A DNA stretch of 64,000 nucleotides from Acetobacter fallax (GCF_011516735.1 NZ_WOSX01000003.1:62001-126000); one strand, 5' to 3'. Counted from the stretch's first letter, positions 35,466 to 44,467 are shown. Numbers and translations are program-made. Notes: generated by a model from the letters alone, not told the origin.

Positions 35466-35920
35466 GAAATATCGATCATATTGATCGCGCAATACTCCGT
35501 ACCCTGCAGCGCGATGCCTCCCTCTCGCAGCGCGCTCTCGCTGATGCTGTCGGCCTGTCGCAAAACGCCTGCTGGAAACGCCTCAATGCCCTGAAGGAAA
35601 GTGGTCTCCTCGGCCAGCACACCCTCCGCCTCAATCCAACCGATCTCGGTCTTGGCTTCACTGCCTTTGTCATGGTCCGGACCCGCCATCATGACCACAA
35701 CTGGCTCACCCGTTTTCGCAACCTCGTCCTCGCCATCCCGAACGTCACAGATTTCCACCGCATCGCCGGAGAATACGATTATCTGCTGAAAGTCGTCGCC
35801 CGTGACATGCAGGATTTCGATAGGGTCTACCGGAACCTGATCGAAAAAATCGACCTCGATACCGTCACCTCCCACATCGTCATGGAAGCCATCGCGGATA
35901 ACCGCGAACTGCCGATCTGA
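35462..35920 (+). CDS. Lrp/AsnC family transcriptional regulator
   Basis: The 152-residue product has an N-terminal winged helix-turn-helix (DRAILRTLQRDASLSQRALA, then GLSQNACWKRLNALKESGLL) and a C-terminal RAM ligand-binding domain (GLGFTAFVMVRTRHH ... IAGEYDYLLKVVARD). It is transcribed away from the class V aminotransferase gene across a short AT-rich region, the usual arrangement for a local amino-acid-responsive regulator. Confidence 0.94.
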   Translation: MRNIDHIDRAILRTLQRDASLSQRALADAVGLSQNACWKRLNALKESGLLGQHTLRLNPTDLGLGFTAFVMVRTRHHDHNWLTRFRNLVLAIPNVTDFHRIAGEYDYLLKVVARDMQDFDRVYRNLIEKIDLDTVTSHIVMEAIADNRELPI

Positions 35921-36027
35921 TACGTCCGGATAATCATTTCGCCTGGTGACTTCAAAAGAAACCATCCTCTACTTATGCTCCATCCGGACACCAGGCTCCC
36001 AACGCAGCAACCAGACGAGAAAAACAG

Positions 36028-36993
36028 ATGCATCCTGAGGCGCGACAGGTCAGCCCGGACTCCCTCCCGGTCATCCCGGTTGCAGGGCTCTGCTCCTCAG
36101 ACCCTGTACAAAGACAGGCCGTCGGCGACGCCCTGCGCACCGCCTGCGCCAGCACAGGATTTTTCTACTGCGTGGACCATGGCATCCCACCGGCGCTGAT
36201 CGACGCTGTCCTCGCCGAAAGCAAAGCCTTCTTCGCCCGCTCCCCCACCGACAAAGCCGCCCTCGACAAGGCCCGTTCGCCCTGCAACCGGGGCTACGAA
36301 CCTCTGCGCAACCAGACGCTCGAAGCCGGAACCCCGCCGGACCTCAAGGAAGGCTTCTACATCGGCGAAGAACAGCCCGCGAACGCCGCAGAACTTCGCT
36401 TCAACCAGGGCCCCAACCAGTGGCCCCGGAACAGCGCAGGCTTCCGCCCGACCATGATGGCCTACTTCGCCGCCCTGAATATCCTCGCCGAAAGACTGAT
36501 GCGCGGCATCGCCCTTTCCCTCGGTCTGGAAGAAACCTTCTTCACTCGCTTCTGCCAGAATCCCCAGGCCACGCTCCGCCTCCTGCATTACCCGCCTCAG
36601 CCTTCCGACCCGCAACCGGGAGAAAAAGGCTGCGGAGCCCATACGGATTTCGGCGGCCTCACTCTTCTGCTCCAGGACGCAAGCGGTGGTCTCCAGGTCC
36701 GTGGTCCCGACGATACCTGGATCCACGCCACCCCCATTCTCGGCAGTTTCATCGTCAATCTCGGTGACATGATCGCCCGCTGGACCAATGACCGCTACCG
36801 CTCCACCCTGCACCGCGTGGTGAACACCTCCGGTACGGACCGTTACTCCGTGCCGTTCTTCCACAGCGGCAACCCCGATTACGTCATCTCATGCCTGCCG
36901 GGTTGCCTGGCGCCCGGCGAAACCCCCCGTTACCCCTCTGTCACAGTCCAGGACCACCTCCGCGAAATGTATCAGCGAACCTACGGCCAATGA
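36028..36993 (+). CDS. 2-oxoglutarate-Fe(II) oxygenase, isopenicillin N synthase family
   Basis: The 321-residue product has the DIOX_N domain (VIPVAGLCSS ... GFFYCVDHGIPPALI) and the catalytic double-stranded beta-helix. Iron ligands are His205, Asp207 (GAHTDFGGLTLLLQD) and His262 (STLHRVVN); Arg272 and Ser274 in DRYSVPFF should bind the 2-oxoglutarate carboxylate. All key residues are intact, so it should be active. Its stop overlaps the next start (ATGA), making a coupled three-gene operon with a hydrolase and a BMP-type binding protein. Confidence 0.93.
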   Translation: MHPEARQVSPDSLPVIPVAGLCSSDPVQRQAVGDALRTACASTGFFYCVDHGIPPALIDAVLAESKAFFARSPTDKAALDKARSPCNRGYEPLRNQTLEAGTPPDLKEGFYIGEEQPANAAELRFNQGPNQWPRNSAGFRPTMMAYFAALNILAERLMRGIALSLGLEETFFTRFCQNPQATLRLLHYPPQPSDPQPGEKGCGAHTDFGGLTLLLQDASGGLQVRGPDDTWIHATPILGSFIVNLGDMIARWTNDRYRSTLHRVVNTSGTDRYSVPFFHSGNPDYVISCLPGCLAPGETPRYPSVTVQDHLREMYQRTYGQ

Positions 36994-37748
36994 GCGCGCC
37001 CGAACCCCTGATCCTGATCCACGGCGCCTGGCAGGGCTCATGGGTCTGGGACGGCTTCCTCGCCGCCCTGTCACAACGCAGCGGAAACCGGTACGAACCC
37101 ATCCCCGTCGACCTCCCCGGCAATGGCGCCGACGGCGCGCCGCCCGGTACCGCCTCGATGGCCACCTATCTCGACCATCTGGATACTCTCGTCGCCAGCC
37201 TCGACTGCCCCTTCACCCTCATCGCCCACTCCGGAGGCGGCGTCGTCGCCTCCGCCCTCGCGGAGCGCTACCCTGATCGCGTCCGCCGCATCATCTACAT
37301 CGCCGGAATGATGCTGCCCTCCGGAATGGGGTTCGCCGAAGTCGTGGACCGCATCCTCCCCCAGGATCCCACAGTCGCCGGCATCACCCCCTGGCTCGAC
37401 TGGCCCGTAAAGGGTGAAATCTCCGTCGTGCCGCCGGAAGCCGCCATCGCCTTCTTCCTGCAGGACTGCCCTCCTGCACTCGCCGTCCCCGCCGCCCGCC
37501 GCTTCACAGCACAGGGTGAACAGGGCCGCGCCCTCACTGCCCGTCTGACCCCGGAGCGATACGGCCGCGTCCCGCGCCTTTACGTCCAGGCGACACAGGA
37601 CCGCTCCGTCACCCTCCCCCTGCAGCGCCTCATGTGCGAACTCGTCCCTGGCACTGCCGTCCGGTCCGTGGACACCGGCCACGCCCCTCATGTCGTCGCG
37701 CCCGACACCCTGCTCGATGTGATTCTTCCCTTCCTCGACACACCCTGA
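36990..37748 (+). CDS. Alpha/beta hydrolase (esterase/salicylic-acid-binding-protein-like)
   Basis: The 252-residue product starts at the ATGA overlap. LILIHGAWQGSWVWD is the oxyanion-hole region, Ser81 in IAHSGGGVVAS the nucleophile, Asp in QATQDRSV and His in TGHAPH the remaining triad. The closest look is to small esterases of the methyl-ester/hydroxynitrile lyase type. A start further upstream would overlap the oxygenase gene. Its stop overlaps the next start (TGATG). Confidence 0.92.
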   Translation: MSAPEPLILIHGAWQGSWVWDGFLAALSQRSGNRYEPIPVDLPGNGADGAPPGTASMATYLDHLDTLVASLDCPFTLIAHSGGGVVASALAERYPDRVRRIIYIAGMMLPSGMGFAEVVDRILPQDPTVAGITPWLDWPVKGEISVVPPEAAIAFFLQDCPPALAVPAARRFTAQGEQGRALTARLTPERYGRVPRLYVQATQDRSVTLPLQRLMCELVPGTAVRSVDTGHAPHVVAPDTLLDVILPFLDTP

Positions 37749-38926
37749 TGCCCGGACAGACACAGTCGCCCCCCGGACCCGTCATCCCCCGGCGAACCCT
37801 GCTGGGTCTCGCTGCCTCCCTGCTTCCCGCTTCCGTCTGCACCGGCACCACGCCCTCGAAAGCCGGACTGCCTCCCGACCCGCCTCTCACCCGGCTGGCT
37901 GCCCCATGGGCCACGCCGCCCCTGCTCCCCGCCATCCGCGAGGAAGACGCCCTCCTCGCCATCGCCCATGTCGGCCCGGTATCGGACGGCGGCTGGAGCA
38001 CCATCCACAACGAAGCCGTCGCCAGCGTCCGCACCGCCTTTCCCCGCCTGCGCACAGTCTGGGTGGAAAGCGTGCCCTACTCAGCCGACGCCACACGGAT
38101 CTTCCGTCAGTTCGTCGCCGAAGGTGCGAACATGGTTCTCTCCAGTGCCGATTATGGCGACTTTCTCATGGATGTCGCCCGTCTGGCGCCCGAAGTCGCT
38201 TTCGTGCAATGCGACAGCAATCTGATCTCCCGCAACGTGAGCTGGTACTACGTCTCACAATGGTACGCCTGCTACGTCATCGGCGTCGCCGCGGGGCTGC
38301 TCACCCGAACCGGCCAGATCGGCTACATCGCCTCCTTCCCTCTGCCCTCCGTCTACGCCAGTGCCAACGCCCTCCTCCTCGGAGCCCGGTCCGTCAGACC
38401 GGATGCCACTGTCCGCGTCGTCTCTATCAACTCCTGGTTCGATCCGCAGGGCGCGCTGGGTGCTGCCACAGCCCTCGCCGACAGCGGCTGCGACATCCTG
38501 AGCGGCATCATGGACGAGCCCGCTTATCTGAGACTCGCCCAGGCCCGGGGCCTCTGGGCCATCATGTCCAATAACGACGAACGCGCCGCCGGACCGGACG
38601 CCTATCTCAGCTCAATCGTGTACGATTTCAGACCCTATTACGTCGAACAGGTCCGCGCCCGCCTGGAAGGCCGCTGGACCCCCACCCCTGCCTTCCTCCC
38701 TCTCGGTGCCGGCACCGACCGCGACGCATGGGGCGCCCGCGTGCCCGAAAACGTCCGCCGCCAGGCCGACGCCGTGCGCGCCCGCATCCTGACCGGGTGG
38801 TCTCCCTTCGCCGGCCCGATCCACGACAGCCACGGCAACCAGCGTGTCGCCGTCGGCGAAACAATGAGCGATCTCACCCTCTACCATTGGAACTGGCCCG
38901 TCGACGGCGTCCTCGGGCTGGACTAG
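37748..38926 (+). CDS. BMP-family periplasmic binding protein
   Basis: A 392-residue type I periplasmic binding protein of the Bmp/PnrA/Med group, which bind purine nucleosides or bases. The export signal contains twin arginines (PRRTLLGLAASL, Arg15-Arg16) and a Cys at 31 that does not sit in a canonical lipobox. IAHVGPVSDGGWSTIHNEAV, SADYGDFLMDVA, IGYIASFPLPSVYA and MSNNDERAAGPDAYLSSIVYD (in part) are typical. No permease or ATPase gene is next to it. It ends at CTAG, convergent with the NDUFAF6-like gene region. Confidence 0.9.
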   Translation: MPGQTQSPPGPVIPRRTLLGLAASLLPASVCTGTTPSKAGLPPDPPLTRLAAPWATPPLLPAIREEDALLAIAHVGPVSDGGWSTIHNEAVASVRTAFPRLRTVWVESVPYSADATRIFRQFVAEGANMVLSSADYGDFLMDVARLAPEVAFVQCDSNLISRNVSWYYVSQWYACYVIGVAAGLLTRTGQIGYIASFPLPSVYASANALLLGARSVRPDATVRVVSINSWFDPQGALGAATALADSGCDILSGIMDEPAYLRLAQARGLWAIMSNNDERAAGPDAYLSSIVYDFRPYYVEQVRARLEGRWTPTPAFLPLGAGTDRDAWGARVPENVRRQADAVRARILTGWSPFAGPIHDSHGNQRVAVGETMSDLTLYHWNWPVDGVLGLD

Positions 38927-39054
38927 CCGTCAGACCGAAGGCTTTCTCCCGCCCGGAACCAGTCCATCCATCCCCGATAGCCACGCACCCCAGGCTGATC
39001 CGGTTCGTCGAACGCGCCACCGCGCTCCTGGACATTTTCCAGGTAACGAGACCG
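38923..39054 (-). other. Protein-like in-frame tail after the stop of the NDUFAF6-like gene
   Basis: Directly after the TAG of the 39055-39900 gene, the same frame runs 43 more codons to a second TAG. The reading (RYLENVQERGGAFDEPDQPG, then RGYRGWMDWFRAGESLR) looks like real protein, but no ATG, GTG or TTG precedes it; the first is an internal GTG. It may be a separate gene with a rare start, a remnant, or the true C-terminus lost to a nonsense change. Its stop shares CTAG with the BMP gene on the other strand. Confidence 0.4.
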
Positions 39055-39900
39055 CTACCGCCTCCGCAACCCGGCGATCGCCACTGCCAGCCTGTCCCCG
39101 ATCCCGCGACTGACCTCTCCCGCTACAGCCGTCCCGCGGCGCAAATCCCGCGCAGCCAGCACCCCGGGCAACATCGCCAGACGTGAGGTCCGCGACTGGC
39201 TCTCCAGCCGCCCGGGCAACAATGCCAGTCCTTCCTGACGCAGCCAGGAACTGACAGACTCAAGCCGACCCGGCCCAAACAGATCTCCCGGCTCAGCATC
39301 CGATTCCAACCCGACCGCCCTCAGCACCTCAACCGGCAACGGCATCCGGCCGCTCCGAAGCACCCCGGGCAAATGACGCAGCAACGCCCCGACTGCGAAT
39401 GCGGCACCCGACCGCGCAACCGTAGCCAGCACAGCCTCATCCGCCTCACCGAGCAGCCCCGCCACCATCCGCTGCACCATACCCGATCCGCCCAGCATCA
39501 TCTGCCGCCACGCAGCCTGATCGGGAACCCGGTACAGCTCCGTTTCCCGTGCATCCACCAGTGACAGCAGAGCCTCCGCCGCGACTCGCTCCTGCCTGAG
39601 CAGCCCCGCCACCGCCACAGCAACATCGTGACGCGCCTGAATGCCCCGCGCAGGCTCCGCAATCACGTCCCGCCACCATTGCAGCCGGATCAGACCGGCC
39701 ATTGGCCCCGTTAACGAACCGGAGACCGGCAGCACCGTCGCTCGCGATAATTCGTAATTGAAGGCGATCAGCACAAAAGCACACGCCCGCACCTTCGGCG
39801 GCAGAAACATCGCGCAGAAATGACGATCAGGGTCACGCAGACGTGCAATTTCCGCGCACGCCTCCCGTGCAACCGCGAATGCATCCTCTTCCGTGCTCAC
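39055..39900 (-). CDS. Squalene/phytoene synthase-fold protein, NDUFAF6-like
   Basis: The 281-residue product has the isoprenoid-synthase helical fold pattern: DPDRHFCAMFLPPKVRACAF, LIAFNYELSR and GLIRLQWWRDVI. The first Asp-rich motif (DXXXD) of true squalene synthases is missing, as in the NDUFAF6 group of complex I assembly proteins, so I do not expect prenyl transfer. It is convergent with the BMP gene and divergent from sodB. HpnC/HpnD are alternatives but lack of the Asp motifs argues against them. Confidence 0.75.
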   Translation of the reverse strand: MSTEEDAFAVAREACAEIARLRDPDRHFCAMFLPPKVRACAFVLIAFNYELSRATVLPVSGSLTGPMAGLIRLQWWRDVIAEPARGIQARHDVAVAVAGLLRQERVAAEALLSLVDARETELYRVPDQAAWRQMMLGGSGMVQRMVAGLLGEADEAVLATVARSGAAFAVGALLRHLPGVLRSGRMPLPVEVLRAVGLESDAEPGDLFGPGRLESVSSWLRQEGLALLPGRLESQSRTSRLAMLPGVLAARDLRRGTAVAGEVSRGIGDRLAVAIAGLRRR

Positions 39901-40035
39901 CGCGTTGACTCCTTCATGCAGCTTTGCCTCCCCTCGTCACCGTCTCTTCCCTTGACGGTCCACGGAGCGGCACATAGCTCTTGCGGGCGGCGCTTATCCG
40001 CCCTCTCTTCGTGATCGCCAACCAAGGAGCACGTC

Positions 40036-40644
40036 ATGGCTTTCGAACTGCCAGCCCTTCCCTTCTCCTATAATGCACTTGCAAACAAAAACATGTGCCA
40101 GGAGACCCTGGAGCTTCATCACGACAAGCATCATCAGGCCTATGTGACGGCCCTTAACGGTTTCGTCGAGGCGAAGCCGGAACTGCAGGGCAAGTCGCTC
40201 GACGAGATCATTCTCGCAGTGAAGGGCGACGCAGCTCTGGCTCCCGTCTTCAACAACGCGGGCCAGCACTGGAACCACATTCTGTTCTGGAACAACCTGT
40301 CCCCGACCGGCGGCGCGATCCCAACCTCGCTTGAGACGAAGATTAAGGAAGATCTCGGCAGCGTCGAAAAATTCAAGGAAGAGTTCAAAAAGGCAGCGAC
40401 CACCCAGTTTGGTTCCGGCTGGGCCTGGCTCGTCCTCGCACCGTCCGGCAAGCTCGCTGTCACCAAGACTGCCAACGGCTCCAACCCGCTGGCCGAAGGT
40501 CAGGGCAAGGCACTGCTCGGCCTCGATGTGTGGGAGCACTCCTACTACCTCGACTTCCGCAACCGTCGCCCTGACTACATCACCAACTATCTCGACAAAC
40601 TCGCCAACTACGAGTTCGCCGAAGCCCAGCTGAAAGCCGCCTGA
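40036..40644 (+). CDS. sodB: Iron superoxide dismutase
   Basis: Cytoplasmic enzyme that dismutes superoxide. The 202-residue product carries metal ligands His28 (LELHHDKHH), His81 (GQHWNHILFW) and the DVWEHSYYLDF pair. Gln77, just before the WNH motif, is the position that marks Fe-type enzymes. Length is usual. AAGGAG precedes the ATG. It is a single gene with its own terminator. Confidence 0.96.
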   Translation: MAFELPALPFSYNALANKNMCQETLELHHDKHHQAYVTALNGFVEAKPELQGKSLDEIILAVKGDAALAPVFNNAGQHWNHILFWNNLSPTGGAIPTSLETKIKEDLGSVEKFKEEFKKAATTQFGSGWAWLVLAPSGKLAVTKTANGSNPLAEGQGKALLGLDVWEHSYYLDFRNRRPDYITNYLDKLANYEFAEAQLKAA

Positions 40645-40660
40645 GGCCGCTTTACAACAG

Positions 40661-40701
40661 AAAAAAGGCCCGGTTTCCCAAAAGGAAACCGGGCCTTTTT
40701 T
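40661..40701. terminator. Bidirectional terminator between sodB and the MFS gene
   Basis: An 18-bp perfect stem, AAAAAAGGCCCGGTTTCC with its complement, encloses a 5-base loop. A-run on one side and T-run on the other allow it to stop both the sodB and the convergent MFS transcripts. Confidence 0.95.
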
Positions 40702-40754
40702 GTATGAACCCCACAGGCCGTACCCACAGACATCCGGCCTGAACTGAGTAGCCG

Positions 40755-42026
40755 TCAGGAGCGGACCACACGCCCCGGCACATCATGTGTCTCAGGCATC
40801 GCAAACAGAAACAACCCAAACGCCAGAACACCACTCCCCGCCAGCGCCAGAAACGCCGTATTGAAACCATAACGGGCCGCCAGCAGCCCTCCGCAGAAAT
40901 TCGATAAAAGCGCGCCGATCGTTCCGACCGCCAGCCCCGTCCCGATCAGCAGATTGCATCGTCCTCCACCCGATGCGAGATCAGCCAGCACCGCATAGAA
41001 CAAAACCAGGATAACGCCCGAGGACAGGCCGTCCAGAATTTCAGCAACACACATCGCCGGCCAGCGGGCACTCCACATAATCAGAAGATCACGCAACGGC
41101 TGCAAAGCAAGAGCCAGAAGAAGCGGCAACCGGCGAGACCAGCGCTTCGCACTCCGTCCCACCACATAAGCCACAGGCACCATGGTCGCCTGCGCAACGA
41201 TAATGCACAGCGCAGTCATGGAGGACGAACTGCCAAAATGAAAAGCAACCTGACGCTCGATCATCAGCGGGACCGTCGCGCCATTTGCCACATTGAACAT
41301 CAGATAACAGGCCAGAAAAATCAGCAGCCGCGGATCAGCAAGCGGATGATGCGCTTGCGCTCCCGCCGGCACGCCCCGTACTGAAGGCTCGTGCCTCGCA
41401 TCCGGCGCATCCGCCCGCGACGTCATCAGCCCCACCAGCAACAGACTGGCCGCCGCCAGACCGCTGATCGCCCATAATGGCGCAATCGGCCCGATTACCC
41501 CGCCAGCAATGCTCATAATACAGGCAATCACCGCGTTTCCGGAGTGGTTGAACGCCTCGTTGCGTCCCATCCGGACCATATAGCCATCGTCACCCGCCGT
41601 CGCACGGCTGATGGCCGCCAGTAATGGCGAAAACAGCGCCCCCGCCCCTCCGGCCAGGAAATGCACACACGCAATCTGCCAGAACCCCGGAAACACGGCC
41701 GCAACCGTGATCGAGACTGCCGTCACCACGCAACATGCCGCCAGCAGCGCCCTGCGGGAGGAAATCCGGTCCAGCACCCAGCCACCAGCCAGACGCGCCG
41801 TCACCGCACCCGCGCCACCCGCCGCAATCATCGTGCCAATATCAGACGCCACCCAGCCATAAGCTGCGAGAAGCGACGTCAGAAAAGCACCCAGATTGTC
41901 CTGTACATCGGCCAGCAAAAAACTGATGCCATCAAGGGCGATCGTATCACGACCGTCGCTCTCCTCGCCGCCATTTCGGTTCGCAATCCTGCCTCCGGAA
42001 AGAGACCCTTCTGTCGCAGCACTCAT
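40755..42026 (-). CDS. MFS transporter
   Basis: The 423-residue form starts at MSAATEGSLSGGR; about 12 hydrophobic helices follow from ISFLLADVQDNLGAF. The loop LAGGWVLDRISSRRALLA is the MFS motif A position between helices 2 and 3. The central loop (residues about 205-235) is polar and His/Arg-rich. No substrate is apparent. The 5' side is a 500-base stretch without other genes. Confidence 0.88.
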   Translation of the reverse strand: MSAATEGSLSGGRIANRNGGEESDGRDTIALDGISFLLADVQDNLGAFLTSLLAAYGWVASDIGTMIAAGGAGAVTARLAGGWVLDRISSRRALLAACCVVTAVSITVAAVFPGFWQIACVHFLAGGAGALFSPLLAAISRATAGDDGYMVRMGRNEAFNHSGNAVIACIMSIAGGVIGPIAPLWAISGLAAASLLLVGLMTSRADAPDARHEPSVRGVPAGAQAHHPLADPRLLIFLACYLMFNVANGATVPLMIERQVAFHFGSSSSMTALCIIVAQATMVPVAYVVGRSAKRWSRRLPLLLALALQPLRDLLIMWSARWPAMCVAEILDGLSSGVILVLFYAVLADLASGGGRCNLLIGTGLAVGTIGALLSNFCGGLLAARYGFNTAFLALAGSGVLAFGLFLFAMPETHDVPGRVVRS

Positions 42027-42537
42027 GGGCACAGAATCAGACGCACGCCCTGACCCGCGAGACAACGACGCAACCCGTCGCCACTGGCCCTCAGGCATCC
42101 TGTCAGGAACAGGCAACTCATATCAGGCATCATTGCTCCCCTTGCGTTACGACACGGAAGGGCTGCCGCATTTCTCAGCGCCCGAAACCAGAACACTGTC
42201 CGGAAAAATGTGCAGACCAGCCCTGGTCTGACGTCGTGGATGCGCCAGCCCGCCAAATTAGGGCTATCAGCCATACAGCGGAACGAACTTCAGCGCCTGT
42301 CACGCGACATTCCGCATTGTTCGATAAACGCCTGAAATCGAAGCCGGTTTGTTCCGGGATGGCAGAGAGTCAGATACCTGTCCCGCGGGAAGGGTCACGG
42401 CCTCCGGTGATGAAACAAACCTGCGTTCATAGATCCCGATCCATCAAACGGGATGCAAAACCCCTGCCGGATTCAGACAGAATCCGGCCTTCTTTGTCCG
42501 CCTGCCCCCGCATCTGTGAAGCCGCGCCCGGAAACGC
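42027..42537. other. Intergenic region upstream of the MFS gene
   Basis: No gene can be supported in these 511 bases. It contains a 7-bp hairpin (CAGACCA/TGGTCTG, 42213-42230) near the likely MFS promoter and the thioredoxin-gene terminator at 42466. Confidence 0.5.
42455..42488 (-). terminator. Probable terminator of the thioredoxin-family gene
   Basis: GCCGGATT (42466-42473) pairs with AATCCGGC (42481-42488) around a 7-base loop; on the minus strand the stem is followed by AGGGGTTTTGC. The U-run is short, so efficiency is uncertain. Confidence 0.6.
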
Positions 42538-43068
42538 TCAGTCCCGGGCCGCCCAGCCCGCAATCAGATTTACGACTGCCTGAGACGACATCCGGCGCGC
42601 ATTCCCCAGATCCTTCGACCCGTCCGTATTCAGCGCCTTACCCTCCGGTGTCACAATCAGCACCGTCGGCACCGAGGTCACCGTCACACCGTATTTCTGA
42701 GCAATGTCCATATTGGTTTTGAAGCGTGAAACATTCACGCTCACTACCTCAAAATTCTGCTTCAGCCAGGTATCCACAGCCGGCAAGGCAAAAATCCCGG
42801 CCAGAATCCGGCAATCCGGGCACCAGTTCCCACCGAAATCCAGCAGAACTGATTTCTTTTCCGCCTTTGCTTTCTCAAAAGCAGCAGCCACGGCCGCCGG
42901 TGCTTTCTCCGGCGCGTCATACGGCGCAGCAACCGGCGTAACCGATGCCTCCCCAATCTGCGGAACTTCAGTAATCGCACGGGCACAGGCCGCGTTCGGA
43001 GCAGACATCATCAACACTCCCGGCAGCGACAAAGAAAGCGCAAACATTACGGCAACGCGGTAGCGCAT
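42538..43068 (-). CDS. Periplasmic thioredoxin-family protein
   Basis: The 176-residue form starts at MRYRVAVMFALSLSLPG, with GGAGAAG at good spacing. A signal peptide ends near ACARA (about residue 31), an Ala/Pro-rich linker follows, and the thioredoxin fold carries the redox site Trp82-Cys-Pro-Asp-Cys86 in GNWCPDCRIL and the cis-Pro in TSVPTVLIV. WCPDC is the DsbD-gamma/thioredoxin-like type. Its substrate is unknown; nothing nearby is an obvious partner. Confidence 0.9.
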   Translation of the reverse strand: MRYRVAVMFALSLSLPGVLMMSAPNAACARAITEVPQIGEASVTPVAAPYDAPEKAPAAVAAAFEKAKAEKKSVLLDFGGNWCPDCRILAGIFALPAVDTWLKQNFEVVSVNVSRFKTNMDIAQKYGVTVTSVPTVLIVTPEGKALNTDGSKDLGNARRMSSQAVVNLIAGWAARD

Positions 43069-43182
43069 GGCAGTCTTCTCCAATGGTCGAATCATTCTCT
43101 GCATCCAATGTGTGCCGTCACACCGGCCAGCACAACATCCTGCGCCCCCGAAGTCTCTCCGGCGGCCCTCAACGCCCCCAGA

Positions 43183-44106
43183 TCAGGGCGCTTCCCAGAA
43201 AAACGTCATCTCATGCTTGTTATGAAACAGATGCGCCAGCGACCCGCCCGGAATGGCTGCAAACGCTTCCATCACCTCAAAATCAGTCGTCCCCTGAAAC
43301 TTCACACTCATCACAATGCGCTTCGCACGCTCCGCTTCAATCCACCGCTTCGCCAGTGTCAGCAATCGCCCGGGATAGGCAATCACATCCGAAAACAGCC
43401 AGTCCACCGAAGCCTCATCGCGCGGCTCCAGTCCGAACGCACTCCCCTGGCGGAATGAAACTCCCGGCATCGCCTGCACGGACGGTGCCAGCGGTGCCCT
43501 GTCTATTGCCGTCACAGACGCCCCGAGCTTTGCAATCGCCCACGTCCACCCGCCCGGCGTCGCCCCCAGATCCAGACAGGTCTCCCCCGGAACCGGCCAC
43601 TGACCGAGCCGCGTACACGCTTCCCACAACTTCAGATAAGCCCGCGAAGGCGGTCCCTCCCGGTCTTCCACGAAACGAGGCTCCCCCATCGGAAACGGGC
43701 TGGTCTTCGTCTGCGAGAACAGAATCCGGTCCGGCGCCAGCAATGTCCAGGCCCCCAGCGGACTCGTCGGGGCCACCTGCGGAAACACCAGTGGCGCGGC
43801 TTTCACCGGCGGCAAACGCTCCTCTATCAGAGACGCCCGCCTGAAGTGCCCTGCAGGCACCAGCGACCAGTTCCGCTGCCGGCTCTTCAGCAGCTTTGCC
43901 GCCTCGCCAATCGACGCAATGGTGTGAATCTCCGGCGCCGTCCAGACATCCAGCGCCCACACACTTTTCACCGGCGGCCCACCGCACAACGCCAGAGGTC
44001 CGAGCCACTCCTCCGGTGGCGAACCCAGCCGCTCGAGTTCCGCCTGCAACACACCCTCAAAACCCGGCGGGGCCACATAAACGCTGCCAATACCCATTTC
44101 AGCCAT
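43183..44106 (-). CDS. RlmM-like 23S rRNA 2'-O-ribose methyltransferase
   Basis: The 307-residue product has an N-terminal THUMP-like region (VYVAPPGFEGVLQAELERLG) and a C-terminal FtsJ/RrmJ-type methyltransferase: LDLGATPGGWTWAIAKLGA is the SAM loop, and the catalytic lysines are expected in RAYLKLWEA and VMSVKFQGTTDF. E. coli RlmM (C2498) is the closest known relation by architecture. It overlaps the DUF423 gene by eight bases. Confidence 0.88.
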   Translation of the reverse strand: MAEMGIGSVYVAPPGFEGVLQAELERLGSPPEEWLGPLALCGGPPVKSVWALDVWTAPEIHTIASIGEAAKLLKSRQRNWSLVPAGHFRRASLIEERLPPVKAAPLVFPQVAPTSPLGAWTLLAPDRILFSQTKTSPFPMGEPRFVEDREGPPSRAYLKLWEACTRLGQWPVPGETCLDLGATPGGWTWAIAKLGASVTAIDRAPLAPSVQAMPGVSFRQGSAFGLEPRDEASVDWLFSDVIAYPGRLLTLAKRWIEAERAKRIVMSVKFQGTTDFEVMEAFAAIPGGSLAHLFHNKHEMTFFWEAP

Positions 44107-44467
44107 GACGAAGAAACGAAACCCCCAGCAAACACCAGGACAGAATCAAAATCGATCCACCCGTGGGCGCAACCGAACCCAGGTGGCGTCCCCAAAAAGC
44201 CGTGACATAGAGCGCGCCACAGAAAATAAGCATCCCCAGTACAAACCCGCATCCGGCCAGCACCGTGAGGCGCGACGGGCGCAAACACCCAAGCCCCAGC
44301 GCCAGAAGCGCCAGCGTGTGCCACATCTGCATCTGAACCGCGCTCTGCACGATTGTCCGTCCGTCCGGAAGCCCAAACCGCTCAGCCGGAAGATGCGCGG
44401 CAACCGCGCCCATCGCCACACCGGTCGCACCCATAAAGGCCGCAACACATCGCCACAGCCGTGCCAT
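44099..44467 (-). CDS. DUF423 (YgdD-type) membrane protein
   Basis: The 122-residue form starts at MARLWRCVAAFMGATGVAMG; an ATG five codons earlier is possible. Four helices are visible. GAVAAHLP, QMQMWHTLALLALG and GSVAPTGGSILILSW are family signatures. Function unknown. It overlaps the RlmM-like gene and is probably cotranscribed. Confidence 0.9.
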   Translation of the reverse strand: MARLWRCVAAFMGATGVAMGAVAAHLPAERFGLPDGRTIVQSAVQMQMWHTLALLALGLGCLRPSRLTVLAGCGFVLGMLIFCGALYVTAFWGRHLGSVAPTGGSILILSWCLLGVSFLRHG

